In this document: positions 1-8,786 of the stretch, one piece after another
Layout of the letters: the number at the start of each line of letters is the position of its first letter
How positions within the stretch are numbered: position 1 is the stretch's first letter
Origin: Sulfurovum sp.
GTDB lineage: Bacteria > Campylobacterota > Campylobacteria > Campylobacterales > Sulfurovaceae
Direction of reading: 5' to 3'
NCBI GenBank assembly: GCA_020726085.1
Contig: DYTG01000001.1
Coordinates: forward strand, 1 to 31,962
DNA length: 31,962 nt
Notes under the pieces: model-generated
Seen by the model: only the letters and a program-made list of their open reading frames with translations
Told to the model about the DNA's origin: nothing
Database searches by the model: none
Translations under genes and position numbers: made by a program

Positions 1-84
1 AAAATTATATCTGTTATTCCATGCTTTTTATTCTTGTTTTTTGGCTAAGGTGTTGCCTTTGGCTCTATATTAATAAAGTTTGGA

Positions 85-90
85 TACAAT
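85..90 (+). promoter_or_regulatory. Candidate -10 box upstream of the rhodanese-nagZ genes
   Basis: TACAAT lies 38 nt before the start codon at 129, inside an AT-rich stretch. No convincing -35 hexamer is visible, which is common for sigma-70 promoters in Campylobacterota. The rest of 1-128 shows no gene. Confidence 0.35.
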
Positions 91-128
91 CGCATTGAAA
101 AATTGACACACATCATAAAGGAAAAAAA

Positions 129-524
129 ATGTTAAAAAAACTCTCGATGGGACTCCTATTGCTTTCTGCTACGCTATTGGCCACAGTTGAGCATATTGAG
201 GCAACGCCTAGTGTTATAAAAGGGATAAAAATCATTGATATTCGCAGACCCTCAGAATGGATGCAAACGGGTATCGTCGAGGGGTCGCATACGATTATGT
301 TTTTTGATGAGCAAGGGGGTTACGATGCCGATAAATTTTTGAGCGAACTCAAAAAAGTCGTCACAAAAGATGAAAAGTTTGCTTTGATTTGCCGCACAGG
401 GAATCGAACCACTAAGATTTCACAATTTCTATCGGAAAAATTGGGTTACAATGTCGTCAATCTCAAAGGGGGCATTATGAATCTCATGGCTCAGGGGTAT
501 AAGCCTACACCCTACAAAAAGTAA
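129..524 (+). CDS. Exported rhodanese-like domain protein
   Basis: 131-residue single-domain rhodanese. Residues 1-20 look like a signal peptide (MLKK followed by a Leu-rich core), so the protein is probably periplasmic. The active-site loop reads C-R-T-G-N-R-T with catalytic Cys88, the classic sulfurtransferase loop, and D-I-R-R-P-S-E-W near residue 37 is the matching conserved strand. Such proteins move sulfane sulfur between donors and acceptors; the physiological partner cannot be read from the sequence. AAAGGA at 117-122 is a good ribosome binding site 6 nt before the ATG. The nagZ-like gene follows after 5 nt without its own strong site, suggesting an operon and translational coupling. 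A sulfur-metabolising host would fit, but that is inference. Confidence 0.85.
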   Translation: MLKKLSMGLLLLSATLLATVEHIEATPSVIKGIKIIDIRRPSEWMQTGIVEGSHTIMFFDEQGGYDADKFLSELKKVVTKDEKFALICRTGNRTTKISQFLSEKLGYNVVNLKGGIMNLMAQGYKPTPYKK

Positions 525-529
525 CCTAG

Positions 530-1585
530 ATGCTTAAAAAACTCATCTTAGGAGTCTTGATTGCCTCATCGCTAGTGGTAGCTCAATCCAAAGAGAGCAT
601 CGAAAAACTTATTGGTAGTATGTATATCGTAGGTTTTAACGGTACGGAGATTAATGCCCACTCGCAAATCATCAAAGATATTAATCGTTACAATCTAAGC
701 GGTGTCATTCTCTTTGGCAAAAATATCACCTCTCCTACGCAGCTCAAAAGCCTCACCACCAAACTCCACAGCTACTCGCAGGAGGATTTGCTCATAGCCG
801 TCGATCAAGAGGGGGGCAAAGTGCAACGACTCTCTCCCCAAAATGGCTTCAAGCAATACTCCAGTGCTTCCGATATAGCCCAAAACAAAGAGGTAGCTCA
901 ATACACAAATATGGCAAAGGCACTTGCACAAATGGGCATTAACTTCAACCTAGCTCCCGTAGTCGATTTGGCTCTCAACCCCCAAAACCGTGTAATTGCA
1001 GGACTCAAGCGAAGCTTTGGAATCGATTCCAAAAAAGTGACAACATACGCCAAAGCTTTTATTCGTGCGATGAATGCTCAGGGGATTTTAACCTCCATCA
1101 AACACTTCCCGGGGCATGGCTCATCGGTGGGTGATACCCATCAAGGTTTTGTTGATGTAACCAACAGATGGAACGATAAAGAGCTTGAACCTTACGCCTA
1201 TCTTATTGATGAGGGAATGATAGATACCGTCATGGTAGCACACGTCTTCAACAAACACATCGATAGCCGTTACCCCGCTTCGCTCTCTTATCGTACCATT
1301 ACAGGCAAATTGCGAGGGGAATTGGGCTACAACGGCGTAGTCATTAGCGACGATTTGCAAATGCGTGCTATTAGCCAACACTACGGACTCAAAGATACCA
1401 TCGCTTTGGCTATCAATAGCGGTATGGATATTTTGCTCGTTTGCAACCAACTCGATGCCAAAAATGTCGTCTCGCCCCAAAAGCTTATCGATACCACCTA
1501 TGCCCTCCTGCAAGAAAAAAAGATCAGTTTGCATCAAATTAAACAAGCCAATGAACGCATCAAGCGTCTCAAATCAAAACTCTAA
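530..1585 (+). CDS. nagZ: Glycoside hydrolase family 3, NagZ-like beta-N-acetylhexosaminidase with signal peptide
   Basis: 351 residues covering a complete GH3 TIM-barrel domain. Family motifs are clear: K-H-F-P-G-H-G at 191-197, the D-x-H general acid/base dyad of NagZ enzymes at Asp202/His204, and S-D-D-L-Q-M near 273-278 carrying the nucleophile aspartate. NagZ removes N-acetylglucosamine from muropeptides during cell-wall recycling. Unlike the cytosolic E. coli enzyme, this one starts with a typical signal peptide (residues 1 to about 18, ending V-V-A), so it probably acts in the periplasm. The length fits a single-domain NagZ. It sits 5 nt after the rhodanese gene and 12 nt before yqeY. 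The fold assignment is firm; the exact substrate is inferred. Confidence 0.85.
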   Translation: MLKKLILGVLIASSLVVAQSKESIEKLIGSMYIVGFNGTEINAHSQIIKDINRYNLSGVILFGKNITSPTQLKSLTTKLHSYSQEDLLIAVDQEGGKVQRLSPQNGFKQYSSASDIAQNKEVAQYTNMAKALAQMGINFNLAPVVDLALNPQNRVIAGLKRSFGIDSKKVTTYAKAFIRAMNAQGILTSIKHFPGHGSSVGDTHQGFVDVTNRWNDKELEPYAYLIDEGMIDTVMVAHVFNKHIDSRYPASLSYRTITGKLRGELGYNGVVISDDLQMRAISQHYGLKDTIALAINSGMDILLVCNQLDAKNVVSPQKLIDTTYALLQEKKISLHQIKQANERIKRLKSKL

Positions 1586-1597
1586 AAGGATAAACCT

Positions 1598-2041
1598 ATG
1601 AGCTTAAAAGAGCAATTTAAAAATGATTTAAAAGAGGCGATGAGAACCAAAGAGATTCTCAAACGTGACACCATTCGTTCCATCAATACGATGATTAAGC
1701 AAATCGAAGTCGATGAGCGAAAAGAGCTTCACGATGAGGATATTATTGCTTTGATGCAAAAAGCCATTAAGCAACGAAACGAAGCCCTTGAGCAGTATCA
1801 AAGTGCAGGGCGTGAGGATTTGGTAGCCAAAGAGCAAGGCGAAATAGACATTATCAATCTCTATATGCCAAGACAACTTAGCGATGCGGAGCTTGAGGAG
1901 GCACTTAGAGCCATTATCGCCTCCGTTGGTGCTGCATCCATCAAAGATATAGGCAAAGTCATGGGTGCTGCCAAAACCCAAATTGGTAGCCAAGCCGATG
2001 GCAAACGCATCAATGAAACGGTCAAAAAGATATTAGAGTAA
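1598..2041 (+). CDS. GatB/YqeY domain protein
   Basis: 147-residue YqeY-family protein, the usual full length for the stand-alone form. The N-terminus is the typical helical, charged region (S-L-K-E-Q-F-K-N-D-L-K-E-A-M), and the C-terminal half carries the family pattern D-I-G-K-V-M-G near residue 118 and a late G-K-R-I-N-E. The domain resembles the C-terminal tRNA-binding tail of the GatB subunit of aspartyl/glutamyl-tRNA amidotransferase, but the cellular role of free-standing YqeY is not established. AAAGGA sits just before the ATG. It lies between nagZ and ispH on the same strand with short gaps, so probably the same transcript. Confidence 0.85.
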   Translation: MSLKEQFKNDLKEAMRTKEILKRDTIRSINTMIKQIEVDERKELHDEDIIALMQKAIKQRNEALEQYQSAGREDLVAKEQGEIDIINLYMPRQLSDAELEEALRAIIASVGAASIKDIGKVMGAAKTQIGSQADGKRINETVKKILE

Positions 2042-2067
2042 CAAAGCAAAAGAGCAAAGTAGTATCA

Positions 2068-2898
2068 ATGAGAATTAAACTTGCTTCAAGTTACGGCTTT
2101 TGCTATGGAGTCAAGAGAGCCATTGAGATAGCTCAACACAATCCCAACAGCAAAACCTATGGACCTTTGATTCACAACAAAGATGAAATTAGCCGACTCA
2201 AACAAAACTACAACATTGATTTGGCTACCTCTCTTGATGAACTACACCCCCAGGAGACCGTTATCATACGCACCCACGGTATCACCAAAAATGAGTTGCA
2301 AATCCTCAAAAAACAAAACAATACCATCATCAACGCCACATGCCCCTACGTCACCAAACCCCAACAAATCGTAGAGCAGATGAGTAAAGAGGGCTACTCA
2401 GTCGTCATATTTGGCGACAAAGACCATCCCGAAATCAAAGGGGTTTACAGCTACGGTCAAGAAAAAAACACCTTTATTGTCAATACCCCCGATGATATTG
2501 ATTTTGGTTTGCTTCATTCCAAAGTCGCCGTTGTCTCCCAAACCACACGCAAACCTCAAGATTTTGAAAAAATCGTCAATGCCCTAACCTCTCGTCTCAA
2601 AGAGGTAAGAGTCTTTAATACCATCTGCAACGCTACTTTTGAAAATCAAGATGCCGCTATGGAACTTGCCCAAGAGGCCGATATTATGATTGTCATTGGC
2701 GGTAAACACTCCTCCAACACCAAACAACTCCACAGTATTTGCAAATCCTATTGTAATCATAGTTTTTTGATAGAAAACGAAAGTGAAATTGTACCACAAT
2801 GGTTTGAGGGCAAAGCCTTGTGCGGTATTAGTGCAGGGGCCTCGACTCCCGATTGGATTGTTCAAAATGTTATCAATACCATCCAACAAATAGCTTAA
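2068..2898 (+). CDS. ispH: 4-hydroxy-3-methylbut-2-enyl diphosphate reductase IspH (LytB)
   Basis: 276 residues, slightly shorter than E. coli IspH as usual for this phylum. It catalyses the last step of the MEP pathway, reducing HMBPP to IPP and DMAPP with a [4Fe-4S] cluster. The three cluster cysteines are visible: Cys12 in G-F-C-Y-G-V, Cys92 in A-T-C-P-Y-V and Cys187 in T-I-C-N-A-T. The R-T-H-G motif near 68-71 supplies the active-site histidine. The ribosome binding site is weak (AAAGAG and AAAG at some distance). It is followed by rpsA after 122 nt; the ispH-rpsA order recurs in Campylobacterota (from memory). Confidence 0.95.
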   Translation: MRIKLASSYGFCYGVKRAIEIAQHNPNSKTYGPLIHNKDEISRLKQNYNIDLATSLDELHPQETVIIRTHGITKNELQILKKQNNTIINATCPYVTKPQQIVEQMSKEGYSVVIFGDKDHPEIKGVYSYGQEKNTFIVNTPDDIDFGLLHSKVAVVSQTTRKPQDFEKIVNALTSRLKEVRVFNTICNATFENQDAAMELAQEADIMIVIGGKHSSNTKQLHSICKSYCNHSFLIENESEIVPQWFEGKALCGISAGASTPDWIVQNVINTIQQIA

Positions 2899-2979
2899 AA
2901 AATGGCAGCCAAAAAGTAACATTGCTAATCTAAATGCAATATAGAAAAGAGCATTTAATGAATTTTAAATTAAATATAG

Positions 2980-2985
2980 TATAAT
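2980..2985 (+). promoter_or_regulatory. Candidate -10 box of rpsA promoter
   Basis: A perfect TATAAT sits 35 nt before the rpsA start, in the AT-rich 122-nt gap after ispH. The -35 region is T-rich without a TTGACA match. This would give rpsA its own promoter, as expected for a highly expressed ribosomal gene. Confidence 0.55.
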
Positions 2986-3020
2986 TTCACAATCATAGGC
3001 AAATAAGGATTGGTGTAAAG

Positions 3021-4691
3021 ATGAAATTTGATGAGATCGAAGTAGAAGATGTTGATTTTGGAGCAATGCTTGAGGAATCATTTAAAAAACAAGAGACTAA
3101 AAATGATTTGGTACAGGGTACGGTTGTAGAGATTCGAGAGAGTGAAGATCAAGCCGTTATTGACATTGGAAGAAAAAATGAAGCATATCTACCGCTAGAT
3201 CAGCTAAAAGATAAAGATGGTGTTATCTTATTTAATATAGGTGATACTATCCCCGTAGTAGTCACAGGCAACAGAGGTGAGCGTCCTATTATTTCGTACG
3301 ATATGGCGAAGAAAAAGGCAGCGTTGAATGAGTTTATTGATGAGTACGATGATGAACAAGAGTACATTATCGAAGGAACTATTACCAAGAAAAACAAGGG
3401 CGGTTATGTTATTGATTGCGATGGATTAGAGTTTTTTATGCCCAAAACCCTCTCATTTTTGGGACCCAAAAACGATGCAGTTGGTAAAAAAATCAAAGCC
3501 ATTATTGTCAAAGTTGATAAAGAGAAACACTCTGTCGTAGTTTCACGAAGAGAACTTATTGAGCGTGAACGAAACGAGAGACAAGAGATTGTTGATAAAG
3601 TGCTTGAAAACAAAGAACCCGTTATGGGAACTATCAAAAAAATTACAAGTTACGGAATGTTCGTGGATGTAGGTGGAATGGATGGACTCGTTCACTATTC
3701 GCAAATCTCGCACAAAGGTCCTGTAAATCCATCAAAATATTTTGAAGAGGGCGATGAAGTCGAAGTGATAGCACTTGATTACGACAAAAAGAAGCGACAT
3801 CTTTCACTCTCCATCAAAGATGCAAACCCCGATCCATGGCAAAATATTGATGATGTTATTGGCAAAGGCGATACTGTTACAGCTATTGCTTCAAACATCG
3901 AACCTTATGGAGTATTTGTTGATTTGGGTGAAGATCTTGAAGCCTTTTTGCACGTATCGGAAATTTCATGGGACAAAAACGTTAAACACCCCAAAGACTA
4001 CATTGAAGTAGGACAAGAGATTAACGTTGAAGTAATCGAGATCGACAAAGACAAAAGAAGACTTCGTGTTAGCCTCAAGACGCTTCTTCCAAAACCCATG
4101 GATGAGTTTTCAAACTCTTACAAAGTAGGTGACATCATCCAAGGAACCGTCTCTTCAACAACCGATTTTGGTGCATTTGTAAAAATTGGCTCTATTGAGG
4201 GACTACTCCACAATCAAGAGATTTCATGGGACAAGAGTGTAACAGCCAAAAATTCGCTCAAAGCAGGAGATGAGATTGAAGTAAAAATTATCAATATCGA
4301 TAAAAATGCTGAAAAGATTTCATTGAGCAAAAAAGCATTAGAGAGTTCACCCGTCGAAACGTTTGCTAAAAACCATAAAATCAACGACATCGTTACGGGT
4401 GTTGTCAAAGATAAAAAAGATTTTGGTATCTTTATCGAACTGGGCAATAGAGTCGATGCGTTGATTCGTCTTGAAGATCTCCACCCGCTAAAAGTTGAAG
4501 AAGTTGAAAAAGGACAAGAGATAAAAGGTGTAGTATCCTTTATTGATGCTAAAAACGATAGAATTAGAGTTTCTGTCAAACGACTCGAAAAGATTGAAGA
4601 GCGAGAGGTTCTTAAAAATATCAACCTCAACCAAGACGATAGCATGACGCTAGGTGACGCATTTGGTGATGCACTCAAAGATTTAAAATAA
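3021..4691 (+). CDS. rpsA: 30S ribosomal protein S1
   Basis: 556 residues with six S1 (OB-fold) RNA-binding repeats, starting near residues 29, 115, 199, 283, 371 and 455. The later ones show the typical G-T-V/I...Y-G-x-F-V-D/K pattern, for example S-Y-G-M-F-V-D-V and D-F-G-A-F-V-K-I. This is the standard length and repeat number for S1. The protein binds mRNA leaders on the 30S subunit and helps start translation. The N-terminal 28 residues are acidic and probably the ribosome-docking (S2-binding) segment. AAGG precedes the ATG. serA follows after 10 nt, so the two genes are probably co-transcribed. Confidence 0.96.
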   Translation: MKFDEIEVEDVDFGAMLEESFKKQETKNDLVQGTVVEIRESEDQAVIDIGRKNEAYLPLDQLKDKDGVILFNIGDTIPVVVTGNRGERPIISYDMAKKKAALNEFIDEYDDEQEYIIEGTITKKNKGGYVIDCDGLEFFMPKTLSFLGPKNDAVGKKIKAIIVKVDKEKHSVVVSRRELIERERNERQEIVDKVLENKEPVMGTIKKITSYGMFVDVGGMDGLVHYSQISHKGPVNPSKYFEEGDEVEVIALDYDKKKRHLSLSIKDANPDPWQNIDDVIGKGDTVTAIASNIEPYGVFVDLGEDLEAFLHVSEISWDKNVKHPKDYIEVGQEINVEVIEIDKDKRRLRVSLKTLLPKPMDEFSNSYKVGDIIQGTVSSTTDFGAFVKIGSIEGLLHNQEISWDKSVTAKNSLKAGDEIEVKIINIDKNAEKISLSKKALESSPVETFAKNHKINDIVTGVVKDKKDFGIFIELGNRVDALIRLEDLHPLKVEEVEKGQEIKGVVSFIDAKNDRIRVSVKRLEKIEEREVLKNINLNQDDSMTLGDAFGDALKDLK

Positions 4692-4701
4692 GGCTAAAGA
4701 T

Positions 4702-6291
4702 ATGTCAAAAATGACAATTGTTGTATGCGATCATATTCACGAAAGAGGCTTAGAGCTTCTAAGTGAAGATGAAAATATCACTATAATTAATGCTTCGGAT
4801 GAACCAAAAGATAAGCTTATCGCTGAAATTATCCAATATGCTGATGTAGCCATTACGCGAAGTTCTACCGATGTTGATGAGGCGTTTTTGGTCAATGCAA
4901 CCAAACTCAAAGCTCTCGTAAGAGCGGGGGTAGGTGTCGATAATGTCGATATTAATGGGTGTAGCAAACGGGGTATCATTGTTATGAATGTTCCCACTGC
5001 CAACACCATTGCGGCCGTCGAACTAACCATGGCACATATGTTATCATGTGTACGAAGTTTTCCTTATGCACACAACAACCTTAAAATTGATAGAGTATGG
5101 CGACGACAAGATTGGTACGGCACAGAACTCAAAGACAAGAAACTAGGAATTATTGGTTTTGGAAACATCGGTTCACGAGTGGGGGCTAGAGCCAAAGCTT
5201 TTGAAATGGATGTCATTACGTACGACCCTTACATTGATCCCAAAAAAGCAACGGATCTCAGTATCACCTATACAAAAAACTTTGAAGATATTTTGATGTG
5301 CGATATTATTACCATTCACACACCCAAAACGCATGAAACCATTGGGATGATTGATACACAAGAGATTGCCAAAATGAAAGAGGGTGTCATACTTATCAAT
5401 TGTGCTAGAGGTGGACTCTACAACGAAGAGGCTCTACTTGAAGGACTCAAGAGCGGTAAAATTAGAATGGCAGGTATTGACGTTTTTGATAAAGAACCTG
5501 CTACCAATCATCCGTTGCTTGATCTTCAAAATGTAACCGTTACACCGCATTTGGGAGCTAATACCAAAGAGTCTCAACGCAATATCGCTATATCTGCCGC
5601 AAAACAAGCTATTGAGGCTGCCAAAGGGATTGCCTACTCCAATGCCCTTAATCTGCCCATCAAAGAAAATGAGCTACCCGATTATGTGCGTCCTTTTTTA
5701 GGGCTTATCCAAAAGATGGGCAATATGTCGGCACAACTCACCAAATCACGCATAAAATCTATCAAAGTGATTGCCAAAGGCGACATAGGTGAGTATATTG
5801 AGTCGCTTGGTACTTATGCAACCGTTGGTGTTTTGAGTGAGTCATTGAGCGATCAAATCAACTTTGTTAATGCGGAATTTGTAGCTGCGGAACGTACTAT
5901 TGAGATTATGAAAGTCACGCAACCAAATGCGAGTGGCTTTAATAATGTTGTAGCTATCAAATTGACAACCGAAGAAGGCGTTCTTACTATTGGCGGAACA
6001 GTATTTGAAGGCAACATTCAACGCGTTATAGATATTGATAACTACTCTTTGGATGTAGAAATTGGTGGTCAAATGCTTCTCATACGAAACAACGATGAGC
6101 CAGGAGTTATTGGAGACGTGGGTACTATTATAGCTAAACACAAACTTAATATTTCTGATTTTAGACTCGGACGACACGACAAAGGTCAAGCATTGGCTGT
6201 GGTGCGTGTCGATGGGCAAATTACCAAAAAACTTATCGAAGAGATTTCTGCACTTCCTGCTTGTATTAATATATCTTACGCTATTATGTAA
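4702..6291 (+). CDS. serA: D-3-phosphoglycerate dehydrogenase
   Basis: 529 residues, the long SerA type with an additional intervening domain and a C-terminal ACT domain. It catalyses NAD-dependent oxidation of 3-phosphoglycerate, the first step of serine synthesis. The Rossmann motif G-F-G-N-I-G is at residues 152-157. The catalytic triad expected for the family is present: Arg236 in C-A-R-G-G, Glu265 in F-D-K-E-P and His283 in T-P-H-L-G-A. The ACT domain spans about 458-529 (N-D-E-P-G-V-I-G-D-V-G), consistent with feedback control by serine. AAGG lies 8-9 nt before the ATG. It is the last gene of this plus-strand block and its stop codon forms the foot of a hairpin. Confidence 0.96.
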   Translation: MSKMTIVVCDHIHERGLELLSEDENITIINASDEPKDKLIAEIIQYADVAITRSSTDVDEAFLVNATKLKALVRAGVGVDNVDINGCSKRGIIVMNVPTANTIAAVELTMAHMLSCVRSFPYAHNNLKIDRVWRRQDWYGTELKDKKLGIIGFGNIGSRVGARAKAFEMDVITYDPYIDPKKATDLSITYTKNFEDILMCDIITIHTPKTHETIGMIDTQEIAKMKEGVILINCARGGLYNEEALLEGLKSGKIRMAGIDVFDKEPATNHPLLDLQNVTVTPHLGANTKESQRNIAISAAKQAIEAAKGIAYSNALNLPIKENELPDYVRPFLGLIQKMGNMSAQLTKSRIKSIKVIAKGDIGEYIESLGTYATVGVLSESLSDQINFVNAEFVAAERTIEIMKVTQPNASGFNNVVAIKLTTEEGVLTIGGTVFEGNIQRVIDIDNYSLDVEIGGQMLLIRNNDEPGVIGDVGTIIAKHKLNISDFRLGRHDKGQALAVVRVDGQITKKLIEEISALPACINISYAIM

Positions 6292-6316
6292 TATTAGCCT
6301 TTTTGGAGGCTAATAT
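6291..6316 (+). terminator. Hairpin terminator after serA
   Basis: A perfect 10-bp inverted repeat (left arm 6291-6300, right arm 6307-6316) encloses a 6-nt loop TTTTGG and begins on the last base of the serA stop codon. The sequence after it is AT-rich but lacks a clean T run, so it may act as a weak terminator or as 3'-end protection. Confidence 0.55.
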
Positions 6317-6392
6317 ATAAATCAATCAAATCTATTTTACTTTTTATTATTTATACACACTTTACCTGGAAAATCACATTGTAAGCCACGAA

Positions 6393-6437
6393 TTTAGCCG
6401 AGTTTAAAGTATTTATTAGCCTAAATGTTCGGCTAAA
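6393..6437. repeat. Inverted repeat in the convergent serA/porB gap
   Basis: TTTAGCCGA (6393-6401) is mirrored by TCGGCTAAA (6429-6437) across a 27-nt loop. The loop contains TATTAGCCT (6414-6422), an exact copy of the left arm of the serA hairpin (6292-6300). The 292-nt gap 6292-6583 holds no convincing gene; it consists of this structure and two flanking hairpins. Confidence 0.5.
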
Positions 6438-6525
6438 AAAGTCAATGACGCATTTATTTTTTAAGTGTGTAGGGTCAGCTATTTAACAATCACATATTTC
6501 AAGGTCGATTTTGTAGAAAGTGAGA

Positions 6526-6561
6526 AAGTGCATATACGACCTATTTGTCACATATGCACTT
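6526..6561 (-). terminator. Hairpin downstream of porB
   Basis: AAGTGCATAT (6526-6535) and ATATGCACTT (6552-6561) form a perfect 10-bp stem with a 16-nt loop, 23 nt past the porB stop codon. On the minus strand the stem is followed by a T/C-rich stretch, so it is a plausible end of the porCDAB transcript. Confidence 0.5.
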
Positions 6562-6583
6562 GTTTTGCATAAGAGGTAAATTT

Positions 6584-7537
6584 TTAAATTCTAGCCTCTT
6601 CTCTTCTTTGGAGCATATTCCATTTATTATCAACATCTTTTTGAATAAGTTCAATGATGTGTTTATTCTCTGGCTTGAAGAGGTGTTTGTATCGCCCTTG
6701 TGCTGCAAGATAATCCTCTACCTTAATGACATTTTTGGGTCGGTAGAGGATATTAAGCTCGTGACCATCGATAATCTCATAGATGGGGAAAATAAGCGAA
6801 TCGGTAGCCAAATCGGTAATGTTAATTGTATCTTTAGGATCAAACCTCCACTCGGTACAACATGCTGAAACGGTATTGATAAAACAAGGTCCCTCAGTCT
6901 CAAGAGCTTTTTGAAAACCTTTTGCCATTGATTTCCATTTGTTGGGAGCTAATTGTGCAACATAAGGAGCTCCATGAGCCGCCATAATGGCAATCATATC
7001 TTTTTTCTTCTCTTTTTTACCATACGAGTGACTTCCTGCTTGTGCAGTTGTTGTTGTCGCACCAATGGGTGTAGCCGATGAACGTTGTCCACCAGTGTTG
7101 GCGTAGTTTTCGTTGTCCAAACAAATATAAGTAAAGTCATGCCCTCGCTCAACCGCACCACTTAACCATTGGAAACCAATATCGTAGGTTGAACCGTCTC
7201 CACCAAAAGCCACGAATTTGACAGGTGCATCGTTATCTTTGAGGCTTCCTTTTCTTTTGCGTGCTTTGTACATCGCTTCAGCACCCGATGCTGCTGTGGC
7301 TGCGTTTTCAAATCCGATATGAATCCATGAGGTATCCCATGATGTAAAAGGATATACCGCCGTAGAAACCTCCAAACATCCTGTGTTGGCGGCAATAACC
7401 AAATTGTCATCGGTACAGTTCATAAGCTCTCGAACAATCATGGAGTGTGCGCACCCTGGACAGAGTGTATGTGCTCCTTCAAATCGATCGTTTGATGTTG
7501 AAAATTCTTTTAAATTTTTAATAGATGTAGCTGCCAT
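6584..7537 (-). CDS. porB: Pyruvate:ferredoxin (flavodoxin) oxidoreductase, beta subunit
   Basis: 317-residue thiamine-diphosphate subunit of the four-subunit pyruvate oxidoreductase that interconverts pyruvate + CoA and acetyl-CoA + CO2 with ferredoxin or flavodoxin. Cluster-binding cysteines of the family are visible: C26-P-G-C29, Cys54 in N-T-G-C-L-E-V and the late Cys226/Cys227. The TPP/Mg motif begins G-D-G-S at 113-116 and ends around D-N-E-N-Y-A-N (141-147). AAGGAG precedes the ATG and only 3 nt separate it from porA. The gamma-delta-alpha-beta order matches the Helicobacter porCDAB operon rather than oorDABC, favouring pyruvate over 2-oxoglutarate as substrate. Confidence 0.93.
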   Translation of the reverse strand: MAATSIKNLKEFSTSNDRFEGAHTLCPGCAHSMIVRELMNCTDDNLVIAANTGCLEVSTAVYPFTSWDTSWIHIGFENAATAASGAEAMYKARKRKGSLKDNDAPVKFVAFGGDGSTYDIGFQWLSGAVERGHDFTYICLDNENYANTGGQRSSATPIGATTTTAQAGSHSYGKKEKKKDMIAIMAAHGAPYVAQLAPNKWKSMAKGFQKALETEGPCFINTVSACCTEWRFDPKDTINITDLATDSLIFPIYEIIDGHELNILYRPKNVIKVEDYLAAQGRYKHLFKPENKHIIELIQKDVDNKWNMLQRREEARI

Positions 7538-7540
7538 CTC

Positions 7541-8776
7541 TTAACTCCTTTTGGTTTGGAAAAATCCAAGGTGAGGTCCTCGTAGTCCTGAGAACTGTTG
7601 GATATCGGTTGTAATTTTACCTGCATCGACGTGTGCTTTTTGCTCTTTGAAGATTCTTTTGGCTTCTGCTATAGAAAAATCCCTACCGCCTAAACCGTAG
7701 ATAAAGTTGGTTACCAATGGTCTTGCATCGGTTGTGTAGATAGCAGCACTTACTTCGTTGAACAATGCACCCATCGCACCGCCTGGACTTGATCTATCCA
7801 AACAAGCAATTGCTTTTACATTGCCTAGTGCATCACGAATCTTGTCAAATGGAAAAGGTCTAAAGCATCGTGGAGCTACAACTCCTGCCTTGACACCCTC
7901 CTCTTTTCTAAGTTCACGAGCAGCTATTATACACGTCTCTACAGTCGTACCAAGTGCCACGATAGCCACCTCGGCATCTTCCATCATGTAGCTCTCTACT
8001 CTTTTGTATTCTCGTCCTGAAATCTCTTTAAATTGGACAAATACATCGTCAATAATGCTTCTTGAGTCCATTAATGCTTTGTGTTGTCTTGCCTTGTGTT
8101 CAAAGTGCCAATCCTCTTCGGTTTGTGCACCATAAGTTACAGGACGAGAGAAGTCAAGCATATCATCGACAGGTTTAAACTCACCCACGAAGCCATAAGC
8201 AACTTCATCTCTTAGCGGATAAACATTTTGTGCCGTATGTGAAGTGATAAATCCATCTTGATGTACCATAACTGGCAATCTTACATCGTGGTTTTCGCCG
8301 ATTTTAAAAGTACACAATGTCAAGTCATACGCCTCTTGAGCATTGAAACAATCAAGCTGAATCCAACCTGAATCTCGTCCCAAATACATATCAGAGTGGT
8401 CTCCACGCACGTTCAAAGGAGAGGCTAAAGATCTATTGACTACTGCAAGAACAATAGGCAATCGCATACCTGAAGCTTGATAAAGAACTTCCGTCATCAA
8501 TGCAAAACCTTGCGAAGAGGTAGCCGTAGCAACCCGTCCTCCTGCTGCTGATGCACCTACACATCCACTCATTGCAGCGTGTTCAGATTCAACCATAACA
8601 AACTCGCCATCAATATAGCCATTAGCCACGTAACTACCGTAGTTTTCAACAATTGGCGTTGAGGGCGTAATAGGGTAAGCGGCCACAACATCAACCTGAG
8701 CTTGTCTTAACGCTTGAGAAGCTGCAAAATTGCCATCCCAAACTTCTCTCTCTTGTAAATCGTATTTTTCTGCCAT
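7541..8776 (-). CDS. porA: Pyruvate:ferredoxin (flavodoxin) oxidoreductase, alpha subunit
   Basis: 411-residue alpha subunit, normal length for the four-subunit enzyme. The N-terminal pyrimidine-binding domain shows the family signature Y-P-I-T-P-S-T-P beginning at residue 34, and a glutamate in V-E-S-E-H-A-A-M-S-G suited to activating the TPP aminopyrimidine ring. The C-terminal third is the transketolase-like C domain (V-G-V-V-A-P-R-type region, then D-R-S-S-P-G-G). It assembles with PorB to form the active site and with PorC and PorD for CoA and electron transfer. AAAAGGA precedes the ATG; porD lies 10 nt upstream and porB 3 nt downstream. Confidence 0.94.
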   Translation of the reverse strand: MAEKYDLQEREVWDGNFAASQALRQAQVDVVAAYPITPSTPIVENYGSYVANGYIDGEFVMVESEHAAMSGCVGASAAGGRVATATSSQGFALMTEVLYQASGMRLPIVLAVVNRSLASPLNVRGDHSDMYLGRDSGWIQLDCFNAQEAYDLTLCTFKIGENHDVRLPVMVHQDGFITSHTAQNVYPLRDEVAYGFVGEFKPVDDMLDFSRPVTYGAQTEEDWHFEHKARQHKALMDSRSIIDDVFVQFKEISGREYKRVESYMMEDAEVAIVALGTTVETCIIAARELRKEEGVKAGVVAPRCFRPFPFDKIRDALGNVKAIACLDRSSPGGAMGALFNEVSAAIYTTDARPLVTNFIYGLGGRDFSIAEAKRIFKEQKAHVDAGKITTDIQQFSGLRGPHLGFFQTKRS

Positions 8777-8786
8777 AGGAATCCTT

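Noticed and set aside
121..128. A8 run before the rhodanese start as a phase-variable tract
   Set aside because: It lies in the untranslated spacer, is short, and such runs are frequent in AT-rich leaders; nothing supports variation.
6545..6868. Open frame on the plus strand opposite porB
   Set aside because: It lies antisense to the well-conserved porB C-terminus, has no ribosome binding site and encodes no recognisable domain.
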